Shown here in pieces: positions 1-7,393 of a DNA stretch of 8,322 nt. The position numbers and the translations under genes were made by a program. Position 1 is the stretch's first letter. Each line of letters begins with the position of its first letter. Below the pieces are notes generated by a model. It was given only the letters and a program-made list of their open reading frames with translations, did no database searches and was not told where the DNA came from. The stretch is taken from positions 1 to 8,322 of the forward strand of contig JAHJLU010000002.1 of assembly GCA_018821745.1 (NCBI GenBank), read 5' to 3'. This DNA is from Myxococcota bacterium. GTDB taxonomy: Bacteria; Myxococcota_A; Polyangia; HGW-17.

Positions 1-363
1 GGCAGCCAGATAGGCCTTGGTGAGCGCCTTGTCCTGGGTAAAGCCCAGGGCAAACGCCGGGCTCCCGGTCACCGGCAGAGACAACAGGGGAAAAAGCCCT
101 GCCACGTTCATCTCCAGGTGACTGTCGCCCCAAAAACCCTCACAGAGGTTAAACACCGCATGGGGTGCATACTGTACCAGCGCATCCATAAAATCCGCAG
201 GGGACTCCCCCAGGGGGATCCCCCGGACCATCATTCCCTCGCGCTGGAGGGCCTGCATCACCGCTTCGGCTTCATGCTCGGCCCCCTCCTCGGAGATACG
301 ATCCTTCTCCTCGCCCCGCTTCAGTGTCCCGGGGACACGGTTAAAGCATACCGCTATACGCAT
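1..363 (-). CDS. D-Ala-D-Ala ligase-like ATP-grasp protein, N-terminal part (runs off left edge)
   Basis: The frame from the ATG at 363 stays open to the window edge, giving 121 residues that begin MRIAVCFNRVPG. They form the pre-ATP-grasp region of the D-Ala-D-Ala ligase superfamily. VFNLCEG lies near residues 70-76, followed by LEMNVAGL, LPVTGSP and DKALTK, the same order as in the adjacent upstream gene (VFNMAEG, IPYTGSD, DKQRTK). Family members activate a carboxylate as an acyl phosphate with ATP and join it to an amine, in the cytoplasm. The catalytic ATP-grasp core is outside the window, so substrate cannot be judged. A Shine-Dalgarno match (AGGAA on the minus strand, forward 371-375) sits 7 nt before the start. 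The start lies inside the upstream gene, a 23-nt overlap that suggests translational coupling. It lacks the usual N-terminal Ddl glycine-rich GG-S-E motif, so it is probably not the housekeeping cell-wall enzyme. Confidence 0.82.
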   Translation of the reverse strand, partial: MRIAVCFNRVPGTLKRGEEKDRISEEGAEHEAEAVMQALQREGMMVRGIPLGESPADFMDALVQYAPHAVFNLCEGFWGDSHLEMNVAGLFPLLSLPVTGSPAFALGFTQDKALTKAYLAA

Positions 364-1408
364 AGATTTTTTCCTGGTTGAGATGCAGCCGGCTGCGGGC
401 CTCGGCGATCACGGACAGGATCATCTCTTCATAGTTCAACCCTGCTGCCCTGGCCGCCTTGGGGAAGCAGCTGTTCTGCTCGGGGCGGGGCAAAATCCCG
501 GGGAGGGGATTGAGCTCGATGATGTGGGGCATTCCCTGGGCATCAAGACGCACGTCGATACGGCACCAGTCACGGCACTTGAACACATTGAAGGCCTGAC
601 GGCAAACGCTTGTGATGCGCTGCTCCAGCATGGGATCGAGGGCGGCAGGACAGGTGAAAATCTGGAGAGGATCCTCTTCCTGATCCCAGATCCACTTGGC
701 TTCATAGGAATAGATGGGGAGCGCGCCCTGGGGCAGGACACTGAAATCCAGCTCGACAACGGGCAGAACCCTGACCGAGCTGCCATTCCCCAGCATGGCC
801 ACGGTGAACTCGCGACCGGGGAGAAACTCTTCCAGGAGGGCCCCTTCACCGTAGGTGGAGAAAACAAACTCCACCTGCCGTTTGAGGTCATGGCGGTTGA
901 ACACCAGTGACTTATTGGTGATCCCCTTGGAGGAGCCCTCGAAGATGGGCTTCACAATAATGGGATAGTGGGGCCTGAGGGGAAGATCATTGATATTTTC
1001 CACCACGTAAAAACGGGGGGTGGGAATTTTATGCCAGGAGAGAATCTCCTTGGTACGCTGTTTATCCAGACATATCCCCAGGGTAACCGGGTCACTGCCC
1101 GTGTAGGGGATTGCCAGCATATCAAGGAGAGCGGGGATCTGTGCCTCTCGGCCGGCTCCATAGAGACCCTCGGCCATGTTGAAGACCAGATCGGGGCGCA
1201 AGTCTCGGAGCTTCTCGAAGGCGAAGTTGTCCGCGTTGACCAGGGTGACCTCGTATTCCCTCCTGAGTGCATCAGCTACAGCGGTAATGGTTTGAATATC
1301 ATCCCACTCCGCATAAATGTCGGTGTCGGATTGAGAAGATATCGAGGGAGGTTGATCGTCGTCGTGACCGGACGACTGACGGAGATTGTGGACGAGCGCG
1401 ATGTGCAT
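341..1408 (-). CDS. D-Ala-D-Ala ligase-like ATP-grasp protein (355 aa)
   Basis: Probable carboxylate-amine (dipeptide-type) ligase of the D-Ala-D-Ala ligase superfamily, cytoplasmic. In 355-residue numbering the visible marks are: VFNMAEG near 75-81; IPYTGSD near 100-106; an ATP-binding lysine in IVKP (K153) followed by the small loop EGSSKG (157-162); LLEEFLPGREF near 191-201; an omega-loop-like YEAKW (235-239); and the metal-binding end RIDVRLD (D285) with ELNPLPG (E298, N300). The frame is open back to an ATG at 1471, but I chose the ATG at 1408. An AGGAG ribosome site (forward 1416-1420) lies 7 nt ahead of it, and the fold begins at MHIALVH. It is longer than typical Ddl (about 300-320 residues) and lacks the N-terminal GG-S-E motif. 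The tyrosine that follows YEAK in standard Ddl is tryptophan here (W239). The substrate is therefore probably not plain D-Ala plus D-Ala. It overlaps a second family member downstream by 23 nt, so the two probably form an operon. Confidence 0.88.
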   Translation of the reverse strand: MHIALVHNLRQSSGHDDDQPPSISSQSDTDIYAEWDDIQTITAVADALRREYEVTLVNADNFAFEKLRDLRPDLVFNMAEGLYGAGREAQIPALLDMLAIPYTGSDPVTLGICLDKQRTKEILSWHKIPTPRFYVVENINDLPLRPHYPIIVKPIFEGSSKGITNKSLVFNRHDLKRQVEFVFSTYGEGALLEEFLPGREFTVAMLGNGSSVRVLPVVELDFSVLPQGALPIYSYEAKWIWDQEEDPLQIFTCPAALDPMLEQRITSVCRQAFNVFKCRDWCRIDVRLDAQGMPHIIELNPLPGILPRPEQNSCFPKAARAAGLNYEEMILSVIAEARSRLHLNQEKIYAYSGML

Positions 1409-1557
1409 AATTGGACTCCTTTTCGCGTCAACCGTTGTACCCCACATTGAGGCACATCGAAGGGGATCCATAGTCGGGTGGTAACTGTGGTTGAAAAAGG
1501 GGTCTCGTTATGGATTGGCAAAAGCCACCCGGATCATGAGTCCCTCCGATACTTTTG

Positions 1558-1586
1558 GGTGTAGCTGACATGGGTAAATTTGTCAA
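1558..1586 (-). promoter_or_regulatory. possible sigma-70-type promoter for the ATP-grasp pair
   Basis: On the minus strand there is a perfect TTGACA -35 hexamer (forward 1581-1586), and 17 nt further on a weak -10, TACACC (forward 1558-1563). Transcription would start about 140-150 nt before the ligase ATG at 1408. The -10 is poor, so this is a tentative placement. The repeats at 1613-1667 lie just upstream of this -35, where an activator or repressor could act. Confidence 0.25.
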
Positions 1587-1612
1587 CCATAAAACTTCAA
1601 AAATTCACTATA

Positions 1613-1667
1613 GTTATCATAAGGTTATCATAACCACAAATCCTTGTATATTGCGATTAGAATAACC
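1613..1667. promoter_or_regulatory. operator-like repeat cluster (GTTATCATAA elements)
   Basis: GTTATCATAA occurs twice in tandem, at 1613-1622 and 1624-1633, with an 11-bp period. The second copy is embedded in a near-perfect palindrome, GGTTAT-C-ATAACC (1623-1635). A degenerate third version, GATTAGAATAACC (1655-1667), matches that 13-mer at 10 of 13 positions. Its centre is 32 bp further on, so the three centres (about 1618, 1629, 1661) lie roughly whole helical turns apart. That arrangement fits a dimeric DNA-binding protein bound to one face of the DNA in a divergent promoter region. Which protein binds, and which direction it controls, cannot be told from the sequence. Confidence 0.4.
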
Positions 1668-1914
1668 TCCCCGATCCAAAGCAGCTGATAAAGAAGAATT
1701 TACGCCAGAAAAATGTTTCAAACACTTTAGTGAAAGGGATTTGCACTGCATCGTAGATGAAATTTTCCACTATAAATATATTTTTCTCATAGAAACTCAT
1801 CAAACCCTTATACAACAGGCGTTGCAAATATTCCGACGAGAAGAGGAAAAAACAATTGGGGCCACCTTTTCATTGGTGGTACACTGGGAGGCAACAAAAA
1901 AAACGGGATACCCC

Positions 1915-4900
1915 ATGAAGACGCTGTTCATTAACGCCATCAGAAAGAGACTGTTTTTTATCCTCGCCGCCTCCATGGCGCTCATCGGTACCTATTTCAT
2001 TATCAGCGAAGTGGTCCAGTCACGGACGGAGCTGGCCGTGTATCGCTCTCAGGCCATGCGCCAGAAAAAAAACGTCCTCACGGACCACATCCACCAGGCC
2101 TCACAATACATAAACTTCCAGCGGCGGCAGGCGAAATCCCGGCTCAAGACCCAGTTGAAAACTAAAATCCAGGAGGCGTGGAACATGGCCAGCAACCTCC
2201 TGGCCAGAAACAGGGGGAAGCCCCGCCACGAGATTGAGGCCATCATCAGGGACGCCCTGCACTCCATCCGCTGGTTCGGTGGAAGAGGCTACTACTTTGT
2301 GATTGGCATGGACGACGGTATTATGAAGGTCCACGCCAACAACCCCTCCCTGGAGGGCACCGACGCCACCAAACTGGTTGATCCCGAAGGCGTATGGCTG
2401 GTGAAGGACTTCATCCGCATCTGTAAACAGCACGGGGAGGGGTTCTCCTCCTACCTGTGGAAAAAGCTCCCCACGGACAAACGTCATTTCCGCAAGCTCT
2501 CCTACGTGAAACTCCACAAGGAGCTGGGCTGGATCATCGGCACGGGGGAATATCTGGAAGACATAGAGAACGACACAAAAGAGCTCATCAAAACATACCT
2601 CTCCCACTACCGTGTCCACAACCGAAACGAGTACATCTTCGCTCTGGGTAATGGGGGAAATATCATCTTCCACGGGGGGAACCGCTCTCTTTCGGGGAGC
2701 AATCAGATTGATTTAAAAGACCAAAACAATGTACCCTTTATCCGACTGCTGCTGGCCGCCGGAAAACAACCCCGGGGCGGGTTTGTCAAATATTCCTATC
2801 CACCTCCGGGCTCCACGGTTCCCGTCTCCAAAATCACCTACGCGCTCCATATTGCGCCCTGGAACTGGACCCTGGCCGTGGGATCCTATCTGGACAACAT
2901 CGAAAAATCCGTGGCCGTCAAGGAACAAAAGCTCCGCCAAAGCGTCGCCGTCATGGTGGGTACCATTATCCTGGCTATCTTACTGTTGCTCCTTTTGTTC
3001 CATTTCTCCACCAAACTGATGGCTGCCAACCTGGGCCGGGATGTCACCACTTTCCTCGACTTCTTCCAGCGCACCGGCCAGGGAGAGGCCATCGACCCTA
3101 CAAAACTGCGGTATGACGAATTTCACCGGATGGCGCTGAGCGCCAACAAAATGGTCAAGGCCCAACAGGAGGCCATGGTCAATATCCGAAAGTTCGAGAT
3201 GGTGGTGGAGGGAAGCTCTGAGGCCATCGGCATGTCCACACCCGAGGGGACCCATTTCTACCACAACCGGGCGTTCTCAAAGCTCTTCGGGTGGGAGAAG
3301 CCCCAGGATCTGGTGGCCACGGGGGACCGCCCAGTTGCCTACAGAAATACCGAAACTGCCCGGGAGGTCTTCGATACCATCAGTTCCGGCAACCCCTACC
3401 GGAGTGAAGTAGAAATGATCACCCGTGACGGCAGGGAGCTCACCATCCTGCTCCGTGCCTTCCCCGTGGTCGACGACAAGGGAAAAATCCATGCACTGGT
3501 CGGAATCCACACCGACGTCACCGAGGACTCACGGGCACGTCTCGCCCTGGAAAAGACCAACGCGCTCCTGCGTGAAGAAAAAAACCGGGCCAAGGAGCTG
3601 GCCGACAGGGCCGAGGCTGCCAACAGGGCAAAGAGCGAGTTTCTGGCAAACATGAGCCATGAAATCCGGACACCCATGAATGGCGTCATCGGCATGCTGG
3701 GCCTCATCATGGACACGCCACTGAGCGAAAAACAGCGGCACTACGCCGAACTGAGCTACGCGAGCGCCGAATCTCTCTTGACAATCATCAATGATATCCT
3801 CGATTTTTCCAAGATTGAAGCGGGTCGACTGGAGATCGAAGAGGTCCCCTTCCACCTGCGTAACATGGTGGAGGAGCTCTCGGATTTCATCGCCCTGCGC
3901 GCCGAGGAGAAGGGGCTTGAGTACCACGCCCACCTGGATCCGGGGGTCCCCCTCGCCATCGTGTCTGATCCCGGTCGAATCAGACAGATCCTCACCAACC
4001 TCCTGGTGAATGCGCTGAAATTTACCTCCACGGGGGATATCGCGCTGGAGATAACGGTCTCCGAAAATCATCCTCAGCGCCCTCTTCTCCGGTTCTGCGT
4101 TTCGGACACGGGGATCGGGATTCCTAAAGAGAAGCTCGCCGCACTCTTCTCCCCCTTCACCCAGGTCGACAGCTCCACCACCCGACGGTTTGGCGGCACG
4201 GGTCTGGGACTCTCCATATGTCGCAAACTGCTCAATCTCATGGGTGGGGAAATTGGCGTCACCAGCGAGGAAGGGAAGGGCTCACAGTTCTGGTTCACGC
4301 TCCCCGTGGGTAAATCCGACATCGATCACCAGGAGAGCGCCGAATTTTCTGCTGTCCCCGATCCTTCGGAGCGCATCCTCATCATGGACCACCACCCGTT
4401 GTGCAGAAAGACCATGGCCCAGTACCTCTCCCACTGGGGGTATCCCTTCACCCTCACCAGTGACGGCAACTCCGCTCTGGAGGCGTTGCAACTGGCCCAA
4501 GAGGAACAGCGCCCCTACTCCATCATTTTTATGGGAAAATGCCCCCACTCCGATTCCTGCCGGGAGGTCATCAAAACAATCCATGCGCGCTATGGGCCGG
4601 CCACCAAAATCATCCTCATGAGCAGCCCCCAGGCGCTGCTCACCCACGGACTCGAGCCCGATCCCAATGTGGCGCTCAGCATCGGAAAACCCGTCCGCTA
4701 CGAACACCTCAAGCAGGCCATACTGAGCCTTGCGTCTGGCATCTCTCCCAAAAAAGAGGCCATCATCCGCCTCAAGGAGACCGCTGAGAAAAAATACAGG
4801 GGGGCGGGCCTGCGGGTCATGGTGGTGGAAGACAACATTGTCAACCAGAAGGTAGCCATGGGAATTTTGGCCAACCTGGGCATCCGTGTGGACGTGACCG

Positions 4901-5583
4901 CCAACGGCAAAGAGGCCCTCACCGCCTTGAAGAGCATGCCCTACGATCTGGTGCTCATGGATTGTCAAATGCCCGTAATGGACGGTTTCGAAGCCACCAA
5001 AAATCTGCGGGCCGATCCGCTGTTCCGAGAGAACCAGGGCATTCCCGTCATCGCCATGACCGCCAACGCCATGCAAGGAGATCGGGAGCGTTGCATTGCG
5101 GCGGGGATGAACGACTACATTCCCAAACCCGTCACACCCAAAACCCTCATCGCCATGCTCGACTCCTGGCTCTCGGAGCGCCTCCTTCGGAAAAAACGCT
5201 CCCGGGAAACCGGTCCCTACATTATCGAAGAGCGGGAAGCCTTTGTGCCCGAAAATCTGTTAAGCCGAATGATGGGCGATGAGAAACTGGCGCTCCTGGT
5301 GCTCGAATCCTTCACCATCGACTTCCCCAATCATATCAATTCCCTCCGTGATGCACTCCACAAAGGTTCAGCCCCTCTACAGAGTCGCATCCTCACGCTA
5401 AAGGGAGCCAGCGCTGATATATCCTCACCTCTCATGGAGCAGGCAATCGAAAACCTCGAGACCACCGCCGCCACCCGCAACACAGTGCTCATCCAAGTCG
5501 CCATAACAGCGCTTGAGGCCACCTTTAAAAAGTTCGTCCTCGCCATCGCCGCCTGGAAACCCCTCAACGGATCTCCCGGATGA
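1915..5583 (+). CDS. Cache-PAS hybrid sensor histidine kinase with two receivers and an HPt-like C-terminus (1222 aa)
   Basis: Inner-membrane hybrid histidine kinase. Approximate residues: membrane anchor 12-32; extracytoplasmic sensor 35-340 resembling tandem Cache_2 modules (GYYFVIGMDDG, LGWIIGTGEYLEDIE, later WNWTLAVGSYLDNIE); second membrane segment 343-365; HAMP-like linker to about 420; PAS 424-535 (ending VGIHTDVTED); coiled coil 540-575. Kinase core: H-box MSHEIRTP (phosphoacceptor H582), N-box N699, G1 DTGIGIP (731-737), G2 FGGTGLGLS. Receiver 1 (about 819-940) keeps D825 and K925 but has Gly at the phosphorylation position (G874, codon 4534-4536). Receiver 2 (966-1085) is canonical (D1016, T1049, K1071). 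The end (about 1110-1215) resembles HPt, but the motif reads ILTLKG with Leu (L1160, codon 5392-5394) in place of His. I chose ATG 1915 because the membrane anchor follows directly; its ribosome site is weak and the frame is open to TTG 1741. A sigma-54 response regulator lies two genes downstream and is a likely partner. The ligand is unknown. Confidence 0.93.
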   Translation: MKTLFINAIRKRLFFILAASMALIGTYFIISEVVQSRTELAVYRSQAMRQKKNVLTDHIHQASQYINFQRRQAKSRLKTQLKTKIQEAWNMASNLLARNRGKPRHEIEAIIRDALHSIRWFGGRGYYFVIGMDDGIMKVHANNPSLEGTDATKLVDPEGVWLVKDFIRICKQHGEGFSSYLWKKLPTDKRHFRKLSYVKLHKELGWIIGTGEYLEDIENDTKELIKTYLSHYRVHNRNEYIFALGNGGNIIFHGGNRSLSGSNQIDLKDQNNVPFIRLLLAAGKQPRGGFVKYSYPPPGSTVPVSKITYALHIAPWNWTLAVGSYLDNIEKSVAVKEQKLRQSVAVMVGTIILAILLLLLLFHFSTKLMAANLGRDVTTFLDFFQRTGQGEAIDPTKLRYDEFHRMALSANKMVKAQQEAMVNIRKFEMVVEGSSEAIGMSTPEGTHFYHNRAFSKLFGWEKPQDLVATGDRPVAYRNTETAREVFDTISSGNPYRSEVEMITRDGRELTILLRAFPVVDDKGKIHALVGIHTDVTEDSRARLALEKTNALLREEKNRAKELADRAEAANRAKSEFLANMSHEIRTPMNGVIGMLGLIMDTPLSEKQRHYAELSYASAESLLTIINDILDFSKIEAGRLEIEEVPFHLRNMVEELSDFIALRAEEKGLEYHAHLDPGVPLAIVSDPGRIRQILTNLLVNALKFTSTGDIALEITVSENHPQRPLLRFCVSDTGIGIPKEKLAALFSPFTQVDSSTTRRFGGTGLGLSICRKLLNLMGGEIGVTSEEGKGSQFWFTLPVGKSDIDHQESAEFSAVPDPSERILIMDHHPLCRKTMAQYLSHWGYPFTLTSDGNSALEALQLAQEEQRPYSIIFMGKCPHSDSCREVIKTIHARYGPATKIILMSSPQALLTHGLEPDPNVALSIGKPVRYEHLKQAILSLASGISPKKEAIIRLKETAEKKYRGAGLRVMVVEDNIVNQKVAMGILANLGIRVDVTANGKEALTALKSMPYDLVLMDCQMPVMDGFEATKNLRADPLFRENQGIPVIAMTANAMQGDRERCIAAGMNDYIPKPVTPKTLIAMLDSWLSERLLRKKRSRETGPYIIEEREAFVPENLLSRMMGDEKLALLVLESFTIDFPNHINSLRDALHKGSAPLQSRILTLKGASADISSPLMEQAIENLETTAATRNTVLIQVAITALEATFKKFVLAIAAWKPLNGSPG

Positions 5584-5696
5584 CCTTTTTCTTTTACAGA
5601 CTTCCTGCTAAACTACTGAAGACGGGATACTTGAATTTTCCGATCTATGCATTGGAAAATCGTGATCCGGCGCGCAAAGACGCATGAGGAGCTCCC

Positions 5697-7319
5697 ATGA
5701 AAAAACAGCCTGGCATACTGATCCTCTCTTTCCTTTTTCTCTTTAATTCTTGCGCCGGCGGTTCAAACGGGCCCGGTGAATTGTGCGGGAACAAGCTGCT
5801 CGACGAGGGGGAACAGTGTGATGATGGCAACCAGAACACCCTGGACGGGTGTGGCGCCTCCTGCCAATTGGAGCCCGGGTGGGCGTGTATGGGTGAGCCG
5901 TCAGTGTGTACCAACAACTGTGGCAACGGAATCCTGGATGTGGGTGAGCAGTGTGATGACGAAGGAGAGTCTGCCACCTGCAACACCAACTGCGCTCTGG
6001 CTCGCTGCGGGGACGGCATTGTCAACACCACCGCCGGAGAGCTTTGTGACGAAGGGAGTGAGACCGGGACCTGCACCGCACAGTGCACCATCCCCGGCTG
6101 CGGCGATGGCATTCTTGACGTGGGAGAGCAGTGCGATGACCAAGGGGAGTCTGCCACCTGCAACGCCAACTGTACCCTGTCCAGCTGCGGTGACCAGATC
6201 GTCAATGCCACCGCAGGAGAGCTGTGTGACGAGGGAGGTGCGACCGAGACCTGCACCGCGAATTGCACCCTGCCCGGTTGCGGGAATGGCACCAATGATG
6301 CGGGGGAAGAGTGTGATGATGGCGGGGAATCAGCTTCCTGCGATACAGACTGCACGCTCGCCTTCTGTGGTGACGGCGTCCTCAACATCACCGCCGGGGA
6401 AGAGTGTGATGACGGCGGGGAATCGGCCAACTGCAACGCCAACTGTACTCTGTCCAGCTGTGGTGACGGGATTGTCAATGCCTCCGACGGAGAAACCTGC
6501 GATGACGCGGGGGAATCCATCTCCTGCGATGCAGACTGCACGGCGATTCAGTGTGGCGATGGTGTCGTCAATACCACCGCCGGGGAGGCATGTGACACGG
6601 CAGGTGAATCAGCCACCTGCGACACGGACTGCTCACCAGCCACCTGTGGCGACGGCATGACAAACACGCTGGCCGGGGAAGAGTGCGATGACGGCGGGGA
6701 GTCGGCCAACTGCAACTCCAACTGCACTCTCTCGGTCTGTGGTGACGGGATCGTCAATGCCTCCGACGGAGAAGAGTGTGACGACGGCGACACCAACAAC
6801 TCCAACGCCTGCTCCAACTCTTGTACGAGCAACGTCGTTTGCCAGGATCCCCTGTCCACGGAGTGGTCCGGAGGCAACGGATGGTCGGGCAACATGTTTG
6901 ACATCGTCCCCCTGCGCAATATCACCATTACCGGGTTCGACGGACATTTCTACGCAGGCTCCCAGACTGTTTCCATCTATTACCGCACGGGCACCTACGC
7001 AGGTTTTGCCACCTCCACCACCGGCTGGATCCTCCTGGGAACCACCACGGTGACGGGTGCAGGTTCCGGCACTCCCACGGTGATTCCCATCTCCTTCTCC
7101 CTGGGAGTCGCTTCCGGGAACCGTGTCGCCTTCTGGATCACCACGACCAATGGATACAATTCGGGCAACATTTACACATCAGGGGGCGCATCGGGCACCC
7201 TCCATGCGTCCAACGCTGATCTCCAGTTCTATATTGGCGTTGGCACCCAGTATCCCCTCACCGCCTCCCCCTTTGTGGACCGCATCTTCAACGGTAACAT
7301 CAAATACAACTGCAACTGA
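5697..7319 (+). CDS. putative cysteine-rich repeat lipoprotein (Myxococcus cysteine-rich/DUF4215-type repeats), 540 aa
   Basis: Probably exported. A lysine-led hydrophobic segment (residues 1-18) ends at C19 in FNSC-A, a loose lipobox. If lipidated, Ala at +2 would favour the outer membrane. Residues 30-381 are eleven repeats of the form CGDGIVN..GE.CD.G.ES..C...C. The first (30-74) is the longer classical form with six cysteines (ending GWACMGEPSVC); the other ten are 29-34 residues with four cysteines each. I count 49 cysteines in all. Residues 382-540 are a different, Thr/Ser/Gly-rich and probably all-beta domain (for example VSIYYRTGTYAGF) bracketed by C382 and C539, perhaps disulfide-linked. 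The start is supported by GAGGAG (5686-5691), 5 nt before ATG 5697. Such repeats are known from surface proteins of Myxococcota and relatives; their role is unclear, and structural or adhesive functions are guesses. It sits 113 bp after the kinase, with no clear terminator between, so co-transcription is possible. Confidence 0.88.
   Translation: MKKQPGILILSFLFLFNSCAGGSNGPGELCGNKLLDEGEQCDDGNQNTLDGCGASCQLEPGWACMGEPSVCTNNCGNGILDVGEQCDDEGESATCNTNCALARCGDGIVNTTAGELCDEGSETGTCTAQCTIPGCGDGILDVGEQCDDQGESATCNANCTLSSCGDQIVNATAGELCDEGGATETCTANCTLPGCGNGTNDAGEECDDGGESASCDTDCTLAFCGDGVLNITAGEECDDGGESANCNANCTLSSCGDGIVNASDGETCDDAGESISCDADCTAIQCGDGVVNTTAGEACDTAGESATCDTDCSPATCGDGMTNTLAGEECDDGGESANCNSNCTLSVCGDGIVNASDGEECDDGDTNNSNACSNSCTSNVVCQDPLSTEWSGGNGWSGNMFDIVPLRNITITGFDGHFYAGSQTVSIYYRTGTYAGFATSTTGWILLGTTTVTGAGSGTPTVIPISFSLGVASGNRVAFWITTTNGYNSGNIYTSGGASGTLHASNADLQFYIGVGTQYPLTASPFVDRIFNGNIKYNCN
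5784..6839 (+). repeat. eleven-unit cysteine-rich coding repeat array with nested duplications
   Basis: The units start at the Cys codons for residues 30, 75, 104, 135, 164, 195, 224, 255, 286, 317 and 348 of the lipoprotein. Units 2-3 (5919-6098) resemble units 4-5 (6099-6278), both alternating ILDVGEQCDD with TAGELCDEG. Units 6-8 (6279-6551) resemble units 9-11 (6552-6839), sharing the order CDTDC, then GGESANCN, then IVNASDGE. The array therefore seems to have grown by copying two-unit and three-unit blocks as well as single units. Confidence 0.85.
6399..6773 (+). repeat. 96-bp direct repeat pair, about 91% identical, inside the array
   Basis: The segment 6399-6494 recurs at 6678-6773, an offset of 279 bp (93 codons, so in frame). 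By eye I count 9 mismatches in 96 positions, four of them clustered in the short linker between repeat units, with a 22-base identical stretch ending each copy (TGTCAATGCC onward). This is the closest nucleotide match I found in the array and marks the most recent visible duplication. Confidence 0.8.
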
Positions 7320-7377
7320 TCCCAGGAACCAAAGGAGAGTTGCCACAGGGGAAATATTGCCCCACAGTTCCTTTATC

Positions 7378-7393
7378 TGGTATGCTTTTTGCG
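7378..7393 (+). promoter_or_regulatory. sigma-54 (-24/-12) promoter candidate
   Basis: TGGTATGCTTTTTGCG matches the sigma-54 consensus (TGGCACG, four bases, TTGC). The GG and GC doublets have the required spacing, and a T-rich stretch precedes the -12 element. The expected transcription start is near 7404, just before the ribosome site at 7406-7413 and the ATG at 7422, giving a very short leader of about 18 nt. The downstream gene itself encodes a sigma-54 activator, so autoregulation is possible. No activator-binding site is identified. Confidence 0.5.

Larger units (their letters stand above)
1409..1914. other. divergent intergenic region, about 0.5 kb
   Basis: This lies between the minus-strand ligase operon and the plus-strand kinase gene. 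The part from about 1570 to 1910 is visibly more AT-rich than the genes on either side. I see no convincing protein or RNA gene in it. The kinase frame is open back to a TTG at 1741, but the 58 residues this would add are not membrane- or domain-like and have no clear ribosome site, so I treat them as untranslated. The region holds the repeated GTTATCATAA elements near 1613-1667 and a possible minus-strand promoter near 1558-1586. The kinase promoter is not clear: TATAAA at 1771-1776 is an acceptable -10 but has no good -35 at the right distance. Confidence 0.6.

Noticed and set aside
1409..1471. 21-residue N-terminal extension of the complete ATP-grasp protein from an ATG at 1471
   Set aside because: The internal ATG at 1408 has a strong AGGAG site at the right distance and begins exactly where the family's first beta strand starts.
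1741..1914. 58-residue N-terminal extension of the kinase from a TTG start
   Set aside because: It is AT-rich with no family motif and would place the membrane anchor about 70 residues in. The ATG at 1915 directly precedes the anchor. The ribosome site at 1915 is weak, so the exact start is not certain.
4282..5076. 264-codon minus-strand frame opposite the two kinase receivers
   Set aside because: It lies antisense to clearly conserved receiver domains and shows no domain-like motif of its own.
5584..5696. Search for a terminator or separate promoter between kinase and lipoprotein genes
   Set aside because: I found no stable hairpin with a T-run. GATACT near 5626-5631 is a possible -10 but its -35 partner (TTCCTG, 18 nt away) is poor.
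5645..6541. 298-codon open frame on the minus strand opposite the repeat array
   Set aside because: Its Ser/Pro-rich periodic sequence (SPPSSHSSPA repeats) is the antisense reading of the GC-rich cysteine repeats. The plus-strand protein has a ribosome site, an export signal and a recognised repeat family.
5784..6839. Repeat array considered as a CRISPR or non-coding tandem repeat
   Set aside because: The period varies in whole codons (29 to 45), similarity is imperfect throughout, and the frame encodes a recognised cysteine-rich protein repeat.
7324..7375. Nested inverted repeats (AGGAAC/GTTCCT around GGGG/CCCC) after the lipoprotein gene, considered as a terminator
   Set aside because: The arms are short and interrupted and there is no real T-run after them. 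They could equally be part of the control region of the following sigma-54 promoter.
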